Assembly (NCBI GenBank): GCA_046155605.1
Contig: JBJXFQ010000013.1
Coordinates: 1-25,698 of the forward strand
Direction: 5' to 3'
Origin: JAEUIZ01 sp046155605
Lineage (GTDB): Bacteria; Planctomycetota; Phycisphaerae; Phycisphaerales; UBA1924
Length of the DNA: 25,698 nucleotides
The notes beneath the pieces were generated by a model, which was not told the origin of the DNA, did not search any database, and saw only the letters and a program-made list of their open reading frames with translations. Below, piece after piece: positions 1 to 6,955 of the stretch. The number at the start of each line of letters is the position of its first letter. Positions within the stretch are counted from its first letter, which is position 1. A program made the position numbers and the translations under genes.

Positions 1-544
1 CGACGGCGGCGAGGTGCGTGGCGATATCGGCGGCGGGGATGTCGCGGAAATCGAAGCGCTGGCAGCGGCTCTGGATGGTGGCGGGGACTTTGTGCGCCTC
101 GGTGGTGCAGAGGATGAAGACGACGTGGTCGGGCGGCTCCTCCATGGTCTTGAGGAGGGCGTTGAACGACGCCGTCGAGAGCATGTGGCACTCGTCGATG
201 ATGTAGACTTTTTTCTTGCCGCGGAGCGGGGTGTAGATGGCGTTGGCGATCAGTTCGCGGGTCTCGTCGACCTTGCTGTTCGAGGCGGCGTCGATCTCGA
301 TGACGTCGGTGTCGCGGCCTTGCATGATGGCGGCGTCGGCCTCGGGCGTGCCGCCGGCGAGGGCCTTGGCGAGGAGGCGAGCGGTGGAGGTCTTGCCCAC
401 GCCGCGCGTGCCGGTGAAGAGGTAGGCGTGGGCGATGCGGCCGGCGGCGAGTGCGGACTGGAGCGTGCGGGCGATGGGCTCCTGCCCAACGACCTGGTCA
501 AACTCGGTGGAGCGGTATCGGCGGGCGAGGACGGTGTAGGCCAT
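1..544 (-). CDS. dnaX: DNA polymerase III subunit gamma/tau, N-terminal part (partial)
   Basis: Clamp-loader ATPase of the replicative polymerase, cut by the window's left edge after 181 codons. It begins at ATG 544-542 with MAYTVLARRYRSTEF, the usual family start. Visible are the VVGQE motif (res. 18-22), Walker A GTRGVGKTS (45-53), the conserved VIEIDAAS (81-88), Walker B YIIDECHML (114-122, Cys where most homologues have Val), LLKTMEEPP and the sensor region CTTEAHKVPATIQSRC. Odd: the loop between LLAKAL and QGRDTDVIEIDAAS is only about a dozen residues (GGTPEADAAIM) and has no cysteine. Typical bacterial DnaX has a four-Cys zinc module there. A stand-alone delta'-like paralogue is possible, but the DIEIDAAS and EEPP context favours DnaX. 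Confidence 0.93.
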   Translation of the reverse strand, partial: MAYTVLARRYRSTEFDQVVGQEPIARTLQSALAAGRIAHAYLFTGTRGVGKTSTARLLAKALAGGTPEADAAIMQGRDTDVIEIDAASNSKVDETRELIANAIYTPLRGKKKVYIIDECHMLSTASFNALLKTMEEPPDHVVFILCTTEAHKVPATIQSRCQRFDFRDIPAADIATHLAAV

Positions 545-572
545 GAGGGGAGGATATGGAGCCTGAGCGAAC

Positions 573-1136
573 GTGAGGATGATTCGGCGGGACACGCGTC
601 AATATCATGACGTGTCCCCAGGGTTGCGGAGTTCCACGGGTGTGGCCGCAACGTTGAGTACCATAACTATCGCGACAGGGTGTCTGGTGCGTACGGCGCG
701 ATACATCTTTCTTACCGCCATTTTTGCCTGGGCACTCCTTGCGGCTGTCTCCGTGGTGTTGCGCATCACTTTCGACAGCAAGCGCGGCCTGGTGGTGGTA
801 TGTGATGGATGCGGCCTGGCGGTAGGCGTGAACTCGTGGTTGTGGGAACCGTTTCAATACAACAGGCCGATGGTTGAAGTTTCAGCCCACCCGCCGTTGA
901 TCAGTCTGTGGCTTGGCCGAGAGCGGCACGCGACAACTGACGCGATTCGTGCGCCGATGTGGATTCCGCTGGTCATCGCCGTGGGGGTGTTGGCTGGGAT
1001 GCGGCTCAGACGTTCGAGGCCGGGTTGCGCACGATGCGGTTATTCCCTTCGCGGTCTACCGCCGAGCCCGGATCCGAATCATCGCTTTGGACATGTTCTG
1101 AACTGCCCGGAGTGCGGCTTCGGGAATGTCGAGTAA
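573..1136 (+). CDS. Small membrane protein with C-terminal zinc ribbon, function unknown
   Basis: No function is recognised. One hydrophobic segment lies near residues 40-65 (YIFLTAIFAWALLAAVSVVL) and another near 128-142 (WIPLVIAVGVLAGM). A C-terminal four-Cys zinc ribbon follows: CARCGYSLRGL, then CPECGFGNVE. This CxxCGYxLRGL...CPECG tail is recurrent in planctomycete membrane proteins (from memory of the group). The likely topology puts the ribbon in the cytoplasm. The start is uncertain: GTG 573 leaves only 28 bases to the divergent dnaX start, with no clear Shine-Dalgarno site. GTG 642 has GGAG about 9 bases upstream, and GTG 687 lies just before the first membrane segment. It sits 27 bases ahead of the acetyltransferase gene on the same strand and could be co-transcribed. 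Confidence 0.7.
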   Translation: MRMIRRDTRQYHDVSPGLRSSTGVAATLSTITIATGCLVRTARYIFLTAIFAWALLAAVSVVLRITFDSKRGLVVVCDGCGLAVGVNSWLWEPFQYNRPMVEVSAHPPLISLWLGRERHATTDAIRAPMWIPLVIAVGVLAGMRLRRSRPGCARCGYSLRGLPPSPDPNHRFGHVLNCPECGFGNVE

Positions 1137-1163
1137 GCGCCGACCCAAGCTCTACGATTGCTG

Positions 1164-1790
1164 ATGCTGAGTAACGACTGGATTCGCCCAGCCGCGCCCG
1201 CAGATGTGCCGCGGATTGTGGAGATGATCCGTGGGCTTGCGGCGCATGAGGGGCGGCCGGAGTTGGCGGTATGCACGGCAGCGGCGATCGCGGGGGCGTT
1301 GTTTGGCGAGCCGGCGCGGGCGGAGGCGGTGGTGCTGATAGCGGCGCGCGGTGAGCACGACCACGGCGATACGCACGGGCATCGACGAAGCGTCGAAGCC
1401 CGTGGCACGTTGGTCGAAGCCCGTGGCACGGTGAACGCCGAAGCCCGTGGCACGGAACACGAAATCGTCGGCTATGGCTGGCTTTATGTGCTGGTGCCGA
1501 CGTTTCTGGGGCGGCAGGTGATGCATCTGGAAGACCTGTATATCGAGCCGGGGGCGCGCGGGCGCGGGCTTGGGCGGCGGTTCATGGCGTGGCTGGCGGC
1601 CGAGGCGGTGTCGCGCGGGTGCGTGGGGGTCGAGTGGCACGTGCAGGAGGACAACCCGCGGGCGATCGAGTTTTATGAGGCGCTCGGGGCGCGGCGGCGG
1701 ACCGGGGCGCTGACGTATCGGCTCTCGGACGAGGCGCTGACGCGCGCGGCGGCGAGCGCGGCGGCCGCGGCACAGGAGCGGCGGGCGTGA
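1164..1790 (+). CDS. GNAT-family N-acetyltransferase with repeat-built insertion
   Basis: Acetyl-CoA-dependent acetyltransferase of the GNAT fold; substrate unknown. Motif A is clear: MHLEDLYIEPGARGRGLGRR (res. 120-139), with the RGRGLG pyrophosphate-binding loop. Motif B is WHVQEDNPRAIEFYEALGA (158-176). The layout resembles small diamine/amino-acid acetyltransferases (about 150-170 aa). This one has 208 aa because of an insertion at residues 64-99 that contains three EARGT repeats and a His-rich stretch, placed between the early strands and motif A. The last 20 residues are Ala-rich. ATG 1164 is preferred to TTG 1158. Its TGA overlaps the GTG of tsaE by four bases, so translational coupling is likely; RimI-type acetyltransferases are often neighbours of tsaE, but this sequence is not clearly RimI. 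Confidence 0.85.
   Translation: MLSNDWIRPAAPADVPRIVEMIRGLAAHEGRPELAVCTAAAIAGALFGEPARAEAVVLIAARGEHDHGDTHGHRRSVEARGTLVEARGTVNAEARGTEHEIVGYGWLYVLVPTFLGRQVMHLEDLYIEPGARGRGLGRRFMAWLAAEAVSRGCVGVEWHVQEDNPRAIEFYEALGARRRTGALTYRLSDEALTRAAASAAAAAQERRA
1395..1454 (+). repeat. Three in-frame copies of GAAGCCCGTGGCACG
   Basis: Three exact 15-base copies start at 1395, 1416 and 1440, spaced 21 and 24 bases, so reading frame is kept and each encodes EARGT. They lie inside the acetyltransferase gene and form most of its extra loop. The nearby bases (gacgaagcgtcgaag) look like partial copies. Exact nucleotide identity between copies suggests recent expansion or insertion of a short dispersed repeat rather than protein-level selection. 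Confidence 0.9.
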
Positions 1791-2431
1791 TTCGCATCGT
1801 GCGCGAGTGTGGGAGCGAGGACGAGACACGGCGGGTTGCTGCTGAGTTGGCGGCGGCGCTGAGGCCCGGCGATGCCGTGCTCATTGATGGCGAACTCGGC
1901 GCGGGCAAGACGACGCTGATCCGCGGCGTGGTGGGGGCGCTTGGGCACGATGCGGCGATGGTGTCGAGCCCGACTTTTGTGATCTCGCATGAGTATCGCA
2001 CGGCGGGGCGGCCGACGGTGGTGCATATCGACGCGTACCGGCTGAGTGGCTCGGAGGACGCGGGCCAGTTGGGGTTGGAGGCGGTGGCGGCGGCTGAGCG
2101 GCCGATCGTGCTGGTGGAGTGGGCGTCGCGGCTGGACGAAGTTGGGGCTGGGCTGGGCGGAAAGGAGGGCGTGGCGCGGCTGGTGATGGAGCACGCCGGC
2201 GAGACGCGGCGAGTGCTGCGACTCGATGTGCCGGAGGCCTGGCTGGCGCGGCGAGAGTTGGCGCTGTTCGGTGGGAGCGGCTGGGCCGTATGCCGAGTGA
2301 GCGGACGAGCGGTGCCGCCGGGGTGGCCGACATTTCCGTTCGCGGATGAGCGGTCGAGAATGGCGGATTTGTACGGATGGTTCAGCGAGTCGTATCGGGT
2401 GACGAGGCCGATGCGGGAGGAGGAGGATTGA
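1787..2431 (+). CDS. tsaE: TsaE, tRNA t6A-biosynthesis ATPase, fused to a degenerate YacG-like domain
   Basis: ATPase that works with TsaB and TsaD to make threonylcarbamoyladenosine at A37 of ANN-decoding tRNAs. Seen: Walker A GELGAGKTT (res. 35-43), SPTFVISHEY (61-70), HIDAYRL (80-86) and VLVEWASR (108-115), all family hallmarks. TsaE is usually about 150 aa; this one has 214. The tail from about residue 166 reads CRVSGRAVPPGWPTFPF, then ADERSRMADLYGWFSESYRV. This matches the YacG/DUF329 pattern CPxCGKxV...PFCSxRCxxxDLxxWxxExYRI, but three of the four zinc cysteines are replaced (C169 kept; S172, A186 and S190 instead of Cys). The GTG start overlaps the preceding stop in GTGA. It converges with dnaA 52 bases downstream. 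Confidence 0.92.
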   Translation: MIRIVRECGSEDETRRVAAELAAALRPGDAVLIDGELGAGKTTLIRGVVGALGHDAAMVSSPTFVISHEYRTAGRPTVVHIDAYRLSGSEDAGQLGLEAVAAAERPIVLVEWASRLDEVGAGLGGKEGVARLVMEHAGETRRVLRLDVPEAWLARRELALFGGSGWAVCRVSGRAVPPGWPTFPFADERSRMADLYGWFSESYRVTRPMREEED

Positions 2432-2483
2432 GAATCGATCGCATGCGCGACCGGCCCGAGAAAGTATCGCGGGCGGCAAGGTG

Positions 2484-3827
2484 CTACGCCGGCATTTGCG
2501 GGTTGCGGAGGCGTTCGTCGAGCGAGACGACCTGCTGATCGAACACGGAATCGGTCCGGCGGCGGGCCTCGACGGCGCGAATGGCGTGCATGACGGTGGT
2601 GTGGTCGCGGCCGCCGAAGTGGCCCCCGATTTCTTCGAGGCTGTGGCGGGTGTGGGCACGAGCGAGGTACATGCAGACTTGCCTTGGCATGGTGACGGAG
2701 CGGTGGCGGCGTTTGCTCTGAAGGTCGGTGAGCCGCACGCCGTAGAAATCGGTGACAGCGGTGATAACGGTGTGGATGGTGGGGCGGTCGGCGCGGGCGG
2801 AGGGCACCTCGCCGATGGCCTTGCGCGCGAGGGCGAGATCGATGGGGACGCCGTCAAGGCCCGCGCGGAGTTGGAGTGTGGTGATGGCCCCTTCGAGTTC
2901 GCGGATGTTGGAATCGATGCAGGACGCCACGTGGAACGCGGCGTCATCGGGGAGCACGATTCCTCGGATGGCGGCCTTTTTCTTGAGGATCGCTACGCGG
3001 GTCTCGAGATCGGGCGGATCGATGCACGCGACCATGCCTTGCTTGAAACGGCTCACGAGCCGGGCCTCGAGATGGGGGATGACGTCCGGAGCGGCATCGG
3101 ACGAGAGGATCACCTGACGCCCCGCCTGCGTCAGGCTGTTGTATGTGTGGAAAAACTCCTCCTGCGAGCGCTCACGGCGGGCGAGGAAATGGATGTCGTC
3201 GATGATGAGGACATCGACGCCGCGAAACTTGTCGCGGAATGCGGCCATTTGTCCGACCTGGACGGCCTCGAAGTACTCCGTCATGAAGCCGTCGCAGGAG
3301 GTGTAGTGAAGCGAGGCGTTGGGGTGTCGCTCCTTGAAGCGGAGGCAGGTGGCCTGAAGCAGGTGGGTCTTGCCCAGTCCCACGTTTCCGTAGATGAAGA
3401 GGGGGTTGTAGCCGCTTCCGGGCTGATCGGTGACCGCCAGCGCACCGGCATGGGCCATGCGGTTCGACGGTCCGATGACGAAGTGCTCGAAGGAGTGATC
3501 GGGGTTGATGACAAGAACTTCGGGCGACGGCTGGCCGCGGAAAGCAGAGAGCCCGTGGTCGTAGGGGGCCTCGGGATCGTCCTCCGGGCCGAGGAAGCGG
3601 ACGACGAGGAGGCGGCCCGTGACGGCACGGACGGCCTCGACAAAGGCGTCGAGGCACTGGCGATGGAGGTAGTCGCGGTGGAGCGAGGATTGGGCGCGGA
3701 TGCGTGCGATGCCTGCGTCGATGGTGATGAGTTCGAGTTCATCGAACCACTGTCGGCGGATGCCGGGGTAATGGGAGCGCAGGTAGGACTGCACCTCCGC
3801 CCAAATGCGTTCGTCGGGCTCGGTCAC
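2484..3827 (-). CDS. dnaA: Chromosomal replication initiator DnaA
   Basis: Origin-binding AAA+ initiator, 447 aa from GTG 3827, which has GGAG eight bases upstream and starts at domain I (VTEPDERIWAEV). An upstream in-frame ATG at 3938 would add 37 atypical residues. Domain I is about res. 1-80 and domain II is very short (about 30 residues). AAA+ follows with NPDHSFEHFVIGPSNR, Walker A GNVGLGKTH (147-155) and Walker B LIIDDIHFL (around 207-215). Domain IV ends with the DnaA-box-binding signature GGRDHTTVMHAIRAV. No dnaN, recF or gyrB follows, and I see no cluster of TTATCCACA boxes beside the gene, so the sequence does not show an origin here. The upstream 223 bases hold an inverted repeat at 3965-3993. 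Confidence 0.96.
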   Translation of the reverse strand: MTEPDERIWAEVQSYLRSHYPGIRRQWFDELELITIDAGIARIRAQSSLHRDYLHRQCLDAFVEAVRAVTGRLLVVRFLGPEDDPEAPYDHGLSAFRGQPSPEVLVINPDHSFEHFVIGPSNRMAHAGALAVTDQPGSGYNPLFIYGNVGLGKTHLLQATCLRFKERHPNASLHYTSCDGFMTEYFEAVQVGQMAAFRDKFRGVDVLIIDDIHFLARRERSQEEFFHTYNSLTQAGRQVILSSDAAPDVIPHLEARLVSRFKQGMVACIDPPDLETRVAILKKKAAIRGIVLPDDAAFHVASCIDSNIRELEGAITTLQLRAGLDGVPIDLALARKAIGEVPSARADRPTIHTVITAVTDFYGVRLTDLQSKRRHRSVTMPRQVCMYLARAHTRHSLEEIGGHFGGRDHTTVMHAIRAVEARRRTDSVFDQQVVSLDERLRNPQMPA

Positions 3828-3964
3828 GTTCGTCGCTCCGCGATCACCCACCAAAGCACCGCGTCGGAACCACGCCGTCGGGCGGGCCCACGGCCTCGCC
3901 AGATGCCAAACGTACTCCCGAAGCGGGTGTCGAGTCAATGTGGCGAGAAGTGACCGGAGGGGGG

Positions 3965-3993
3965 GCTTGACAAGCGCGTGAAAGTTGTCAAGC
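3965..3993. promoter_or_regulatory. Perfect 9-bp inverted repeat upstream of dnaA
   Basis: Arms GCTTGACAA (3965-3973) and TTGTCAAGC (3985-3993) are perfect complements around an 11-base spacer. The site lies between the divergent dnaA (start 3827) and the secreted-protein gene (start 4051). Each arm contains TTGACA, so it offers a -35-like hexamer on both strands, though no convincing -10 partner is seen. A repressor operator or overlapping divergent promoters are both possible; there is no T-tract to suggest a terminator. Confidence 0.45.
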
Positions 3994-4050
3994 TAGGGCG
4001 GGCCGATGGTGAGGTGGTCAGGACGCCACTGCGGCCGAGGAGGTCTTGAC

Positions 4051-6735
4051 ATGGCAACGACGCGATTGTGCGCCGGGAAGTTGATGCGGCCCGCGAGGGC
4101 GAGAGCGATGCTGGCGGGGAGTGTCGGCACGCTCGCGGCGCTGCTGGCGTCGCCCGCCTGGGCGCAAGAACTTGGGCCATATGAGCCGTGGGTCGGGCCG
4201 CCGCCCGTGGTCGAGACGGTGGCCCAGATCGAGGCTCGGGATCGCGCGCTGCCCAAGCCGACGCAGATACTCATCCGTGACGAGCGGGAAAGGCCGGATC
4301 GTTCGGGGCTGCCTCAGGCCGAGGGTGCGATGTTCGCGCCGATGTGGCCCTGGAATCCGAGCGAGCCGAGGTTCGCGCAGATTCCGGGCGGTTGGCTCGA
4401 TTCGCCGCAGACGGTCGGGCTGAACGTGGTGGGGATCACACAGTCGGAATCGTTCTCGTTTCCGCCGGATTCGCAGGGCGCGGCGGGGCCGACGCAACTG
4501 ATCGTGCTGAGCAATGGGCGGATCAAGGTTCTGAGCAAGACAAACGGCGCGGTGGGGCCGCTGAACGTGACGCTCGACGCGTTCTTTGCGACGGTGCGAG
4601 GGAACGCGACGTGCGGCGACCCCCAGGTGCGGTTTGATCGGCTGTCTCAGCGCTGGTTCGTGACAGCGATCACGTTCACCGAGCCGAATCGCATCATGAT
4701 CGCGGTGAGTTCGGGCGCGACGATCACGGCCCAATCAAACTTCAGTTTCTATTTCTTTGTGCAGGACCAGGTGACGCCGGCGGGCAACGCGGGGCAGTTG
4801 GCGGACTATGCGTCGCTGGGGATCGACGCGAGCGCGCTCTACATCGGCGCGGACATGTTCAGCGGGGGCTTTGTGAACACGTCGGCGTGGGTGGTGCGGA
4901 AGTCGTCGGTGACCTCGGGCGGGCCGATCGTGGCGACGGCCTTCAGAAATCTGATCATCTCCGGCAACGGTCCGAGTTCGCCGCGCGGCGTGGACAACGA
5001 CGACAGCACGGCGACGCAGGGCTATTTCATCGGGGCGGACGCGGGAACATTCGGACGGCTGGTGATCCGCCGCGTGACGAACCCCGCGGGCTCGCCGTCG
5101 ATGTCGACGAACATCAACCTGACGGTGCCAGCGACGAGTTTCCCGGCGGAGATCGTGGCCTCGGGCAATCCCGTGCCGCTCGACTCGCTGGACGATCGGC
5201 TCTTCGCGGCGCACATCAAGAAGAATCGACTCACGGGCGTGAGCAGCCTGTGGACCGCACATAACATCCAGGTGAACACGTCCGGCGTGGCCATCAACAG
5301 CGGGGGCAAGAACGCGGGACGCTGGTACAGGATTGACAATCTCACATCGACACCAACGCTGACGCAGTCCGGCACGCTCTTCGACCCGGCTGGACAGCGG
5401 CACTACTGGATCCCCAGCGTCGGGGCCACGGGGCAGGGGCACATGGCGATCGCGTCGAGTTACACGAGCGCGACCGAGTTTGTCGGCGTGGCGGCGGCGG
5501 GGCGGCTCTCGACCGATCCCGCGGGCACCACGCAGGCACCGACGATCGTGCAGGCCGGCGGCTCGCCCTACAACCAGGAGCAGGGCGAGCAGCGCTGGGG
5601 GGACTATTCGGCGACGGTTGTCGACCCCACCGACGACCAGACGATGTGGACGTTCCAGGAGTACGCGGCCACGGGCGGGCAGTGGGCCGTGCGAGCCACG
5701 AGGCTGATCGCGCCGCCGCCCGCGACGCCCGCGTCGTGCAACCCCAGTTCGGTCATGCAGGGTCAGTCGAATGTTAATATAACATTGACAGGCACGGCGA
5801 CGAGCGGCCGGGGCTTCCACGACACCGACCCGTCGTATCCGAGTCGGCTTCAGGCGGCCGTGAGCGGGACAGGCGTCACGGTCAACAGCGTCTCACTGAC
5901 GAGCGCGAGCCAGATCGTCATGAACGTGACGGCGACGGGGGCGGCGTCGCTGGGGTCGCGCACCATCACGGTCACAAATCCCGACGGACAGACCGCGACG
6001 TCGAGCACAGGCCTCCTCACGGTCGCGCCCGGCAACCCCTGCCCGCAGTTCACGGCCCAACCCACCGGGGGCACCATCTGCGTGGGTGCAGGCGTTCAGT
6101 TTCAGGTGACGGCCATCGGGTCTCCAACACCCACGTTGCAATGGCGCAAGAACGGACAGAACATCGCCGGCGCGACCGCGGCGACGTATGTCATCAATCC
6201 CGCGACGGTGGGGGCCTCGGGCACCTATGTCTGCGTCGCGACGAACGCGTGCGGATCGGCCACGAGCAACCCGGCGGTGCTGATCGTCGAGCCCGGACCC
6301 ATCATCACCCAGCAGCCGCAGAGCGTCGTGGTGCAATCGGGCGCGGCCGCGACGTTTGCCGTTACCACGTCTTCGGCGGGCGTCTCGTACCAGTGGCGGA
6401 TGGATGGCGCGCTGATCCCCGGCGCGAACGCGGCGATCTACGCGATTCCCGTCGTCGGCCCTTCAGACGTCGGCGGTTACAGTTGCCTCCTCGTCAACGC
6501 TTGCGGACAGACCGTGAGCGCGACGGCGCAACTGACGATCGGCAATGTGTGCTATGCGAACTGCAACGGCAGCACGACGCCGCCTGTGCTGAACATCCTG
6601 GACTATGTGTGCTTCGTCGATGCGTTCGCGATGGGCAGGCCGTACGCAAACTGCGATGGCAGCACCGTGCCGCCGGTTTTCAATGTGGCAGATTTCGTGT
6701 GCTTCCAGAACCGGTTCAACGCGGGTTGCCCGTAA
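4051..6735 (+). CDS. Secreted Ig-domain protein with C-terminal six-Cys dockerin-like module
   Basis: Exported protein of 894 aa, function unknown. ATG 4051 has GAGGAGG six to twelve bases upstream and opens a signal peptide (basic n-region, MLAGSVGTLAALLASPAWA, cut before QE). Residues about 90-560 form a beta-rich domain with DPQVRFDRLSQRWFVTA and IMIAVSSG, like propeller-type secreted proteins. An IPT/TIG-like segment (about 565-660, ending SRTITVTNPDGQTATS) follows. Then come two Ig-like domains with WRKNGQNIAGA...GTYVCVATNACG and QWRMDGALIPGA...GGYSCLLVNACG. The last 60 residues carry two tandem modules, CYANCNGSTTPPVLNILDY and YANCDGSTVPPVFNVADF, with six cysteines in all. The same module ends the 8170-10830 protein. 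Confidence 0.88.
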   Translation: MATTRLCAGKLMRPARARAMLAGSVGTLAALLASPAWAQELGPYEPWVGPPPVVETVAQIEARDRALPKPTQILIRDERERPDRSGLPQAEGAMFAPMWPWNPSEPRFAQIPGGWLDSPQTVGLNVVGITQSESFSFPPDSQGAAGPTQLIVLSNGRIKVLSKTNGAVGPLNVTLDAFFATVRGNATCGDPQVRFDRLSQRWFVTAITFTEPNRIMIAVSSGATITAQSNFSFYFFVQDQVTPAGNAGQLADYASLGIDASALYIGADMFSGGFVNTSAWVVRKSSVTSGGPIVATAFRNLIISGNGPSSPRGVDNDDSTATQGYFIGADAGTFGRLVIRRVTNPAGSPSMSTNINLTVPATSFPAEIVASGNPVPLDSLDDRLFAAHIKKNRLTGVSSLWTAHNIQVNTSGVAINSGGKNAGRWYRIDNLTSTPTLTQSGTLFDPAGQRHYWIPSVGATGQGHMAIASSYTSATEFVGVAAAGRLSTDPAGTTQAPTIVQAGGSPYNQEQGEQRWGDYSATVVDPTDDQTMWTFQEYAATGGQWAVRATRLIAPPPATPASCNPSSVMQGQSNVNITLTGTATSGRGFHDTDPSYPSRLQAAVSGTGVTVNSVSLTSASQIVMNVTATGAASLGSRTITVTNPDGQTATSSTGLLTVAPGNPCPQFTAQPTGGTICVGAGVQFQVTAIGSPTPTLQWRKNGQNIAGATAATYVINPATVGASGTYVCVATNACGSATSNPAVLIVEPGPIITQQPQSVVVQSGAAATFAVTTSSAGVSYQWRMDGALIPGANAAIYAIPVVGPSDVGGYSCLLVNACGQTVSATAQLTIGNVCYANCNGSTTPPVLNILDYVCFVDAFAMGRPYANCDGSTVPPVFNVADFVCFQNRFNAGCP

Positions 6736-6805
6736 TCGAGTCATGGACTCGGGAGACCGACCGCAGGCTGGGACGGCACAGGGATAAGCCCTAACACGAC
6801 GCGAT

Positions 6806-6840
6806 CTCGGTGGTCGGTTTCACCGAGTCTTTGCGCAAAG
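6806..6840. other. Hairpin and adjacent palindrome between two export genes
   Basis: CTCGGTG (6806-6812) and CACCGAG (6821-6827) can pair around an eight-base loop. The perfect 12-base palindrome CTTTGCGCAAAG (6829-6840) follows at once. They lie about 70 bases after the stop of the Ig-domain gene and 115 before the pseudopilin start. No T-run follows, so a weak terminator or a protein-binding site is equally possible. Confidence 0.3.
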
Positions 6841-6955
6841 CAAATGAAGCGCAAGCCATGCCGCGCGGCGAGCGAGATATCTTTCGGCTCGCCGTTGTGG
6901 GACGGCATTTTCGGTGTGTGGAAGACAGACCGACCTCGTGCGGAAGGATATCACC

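Noticed and set aside
3828..3938. Longer DnaA starting at ATG 3938
   Set aside because: The extra 37 residues (Trp/Arg-rich) do not resemble domain I, and GTG 3827 has a good ribosome-binding site and the expected N-terminus.
2481..3953. A 490-codon open frame antisense to dnaA
   Set aside because: The opposite strand encodes an unmistakable DnaA; long antisense frames are expected at this GC content.
3828..4050. Replication origin next to dnaA
   Set aside because: No cluster of DnaA boxes, no obvious unwinding element, and none of the usual origin neighbours (dnaN, recF, gyrB, rpmH).
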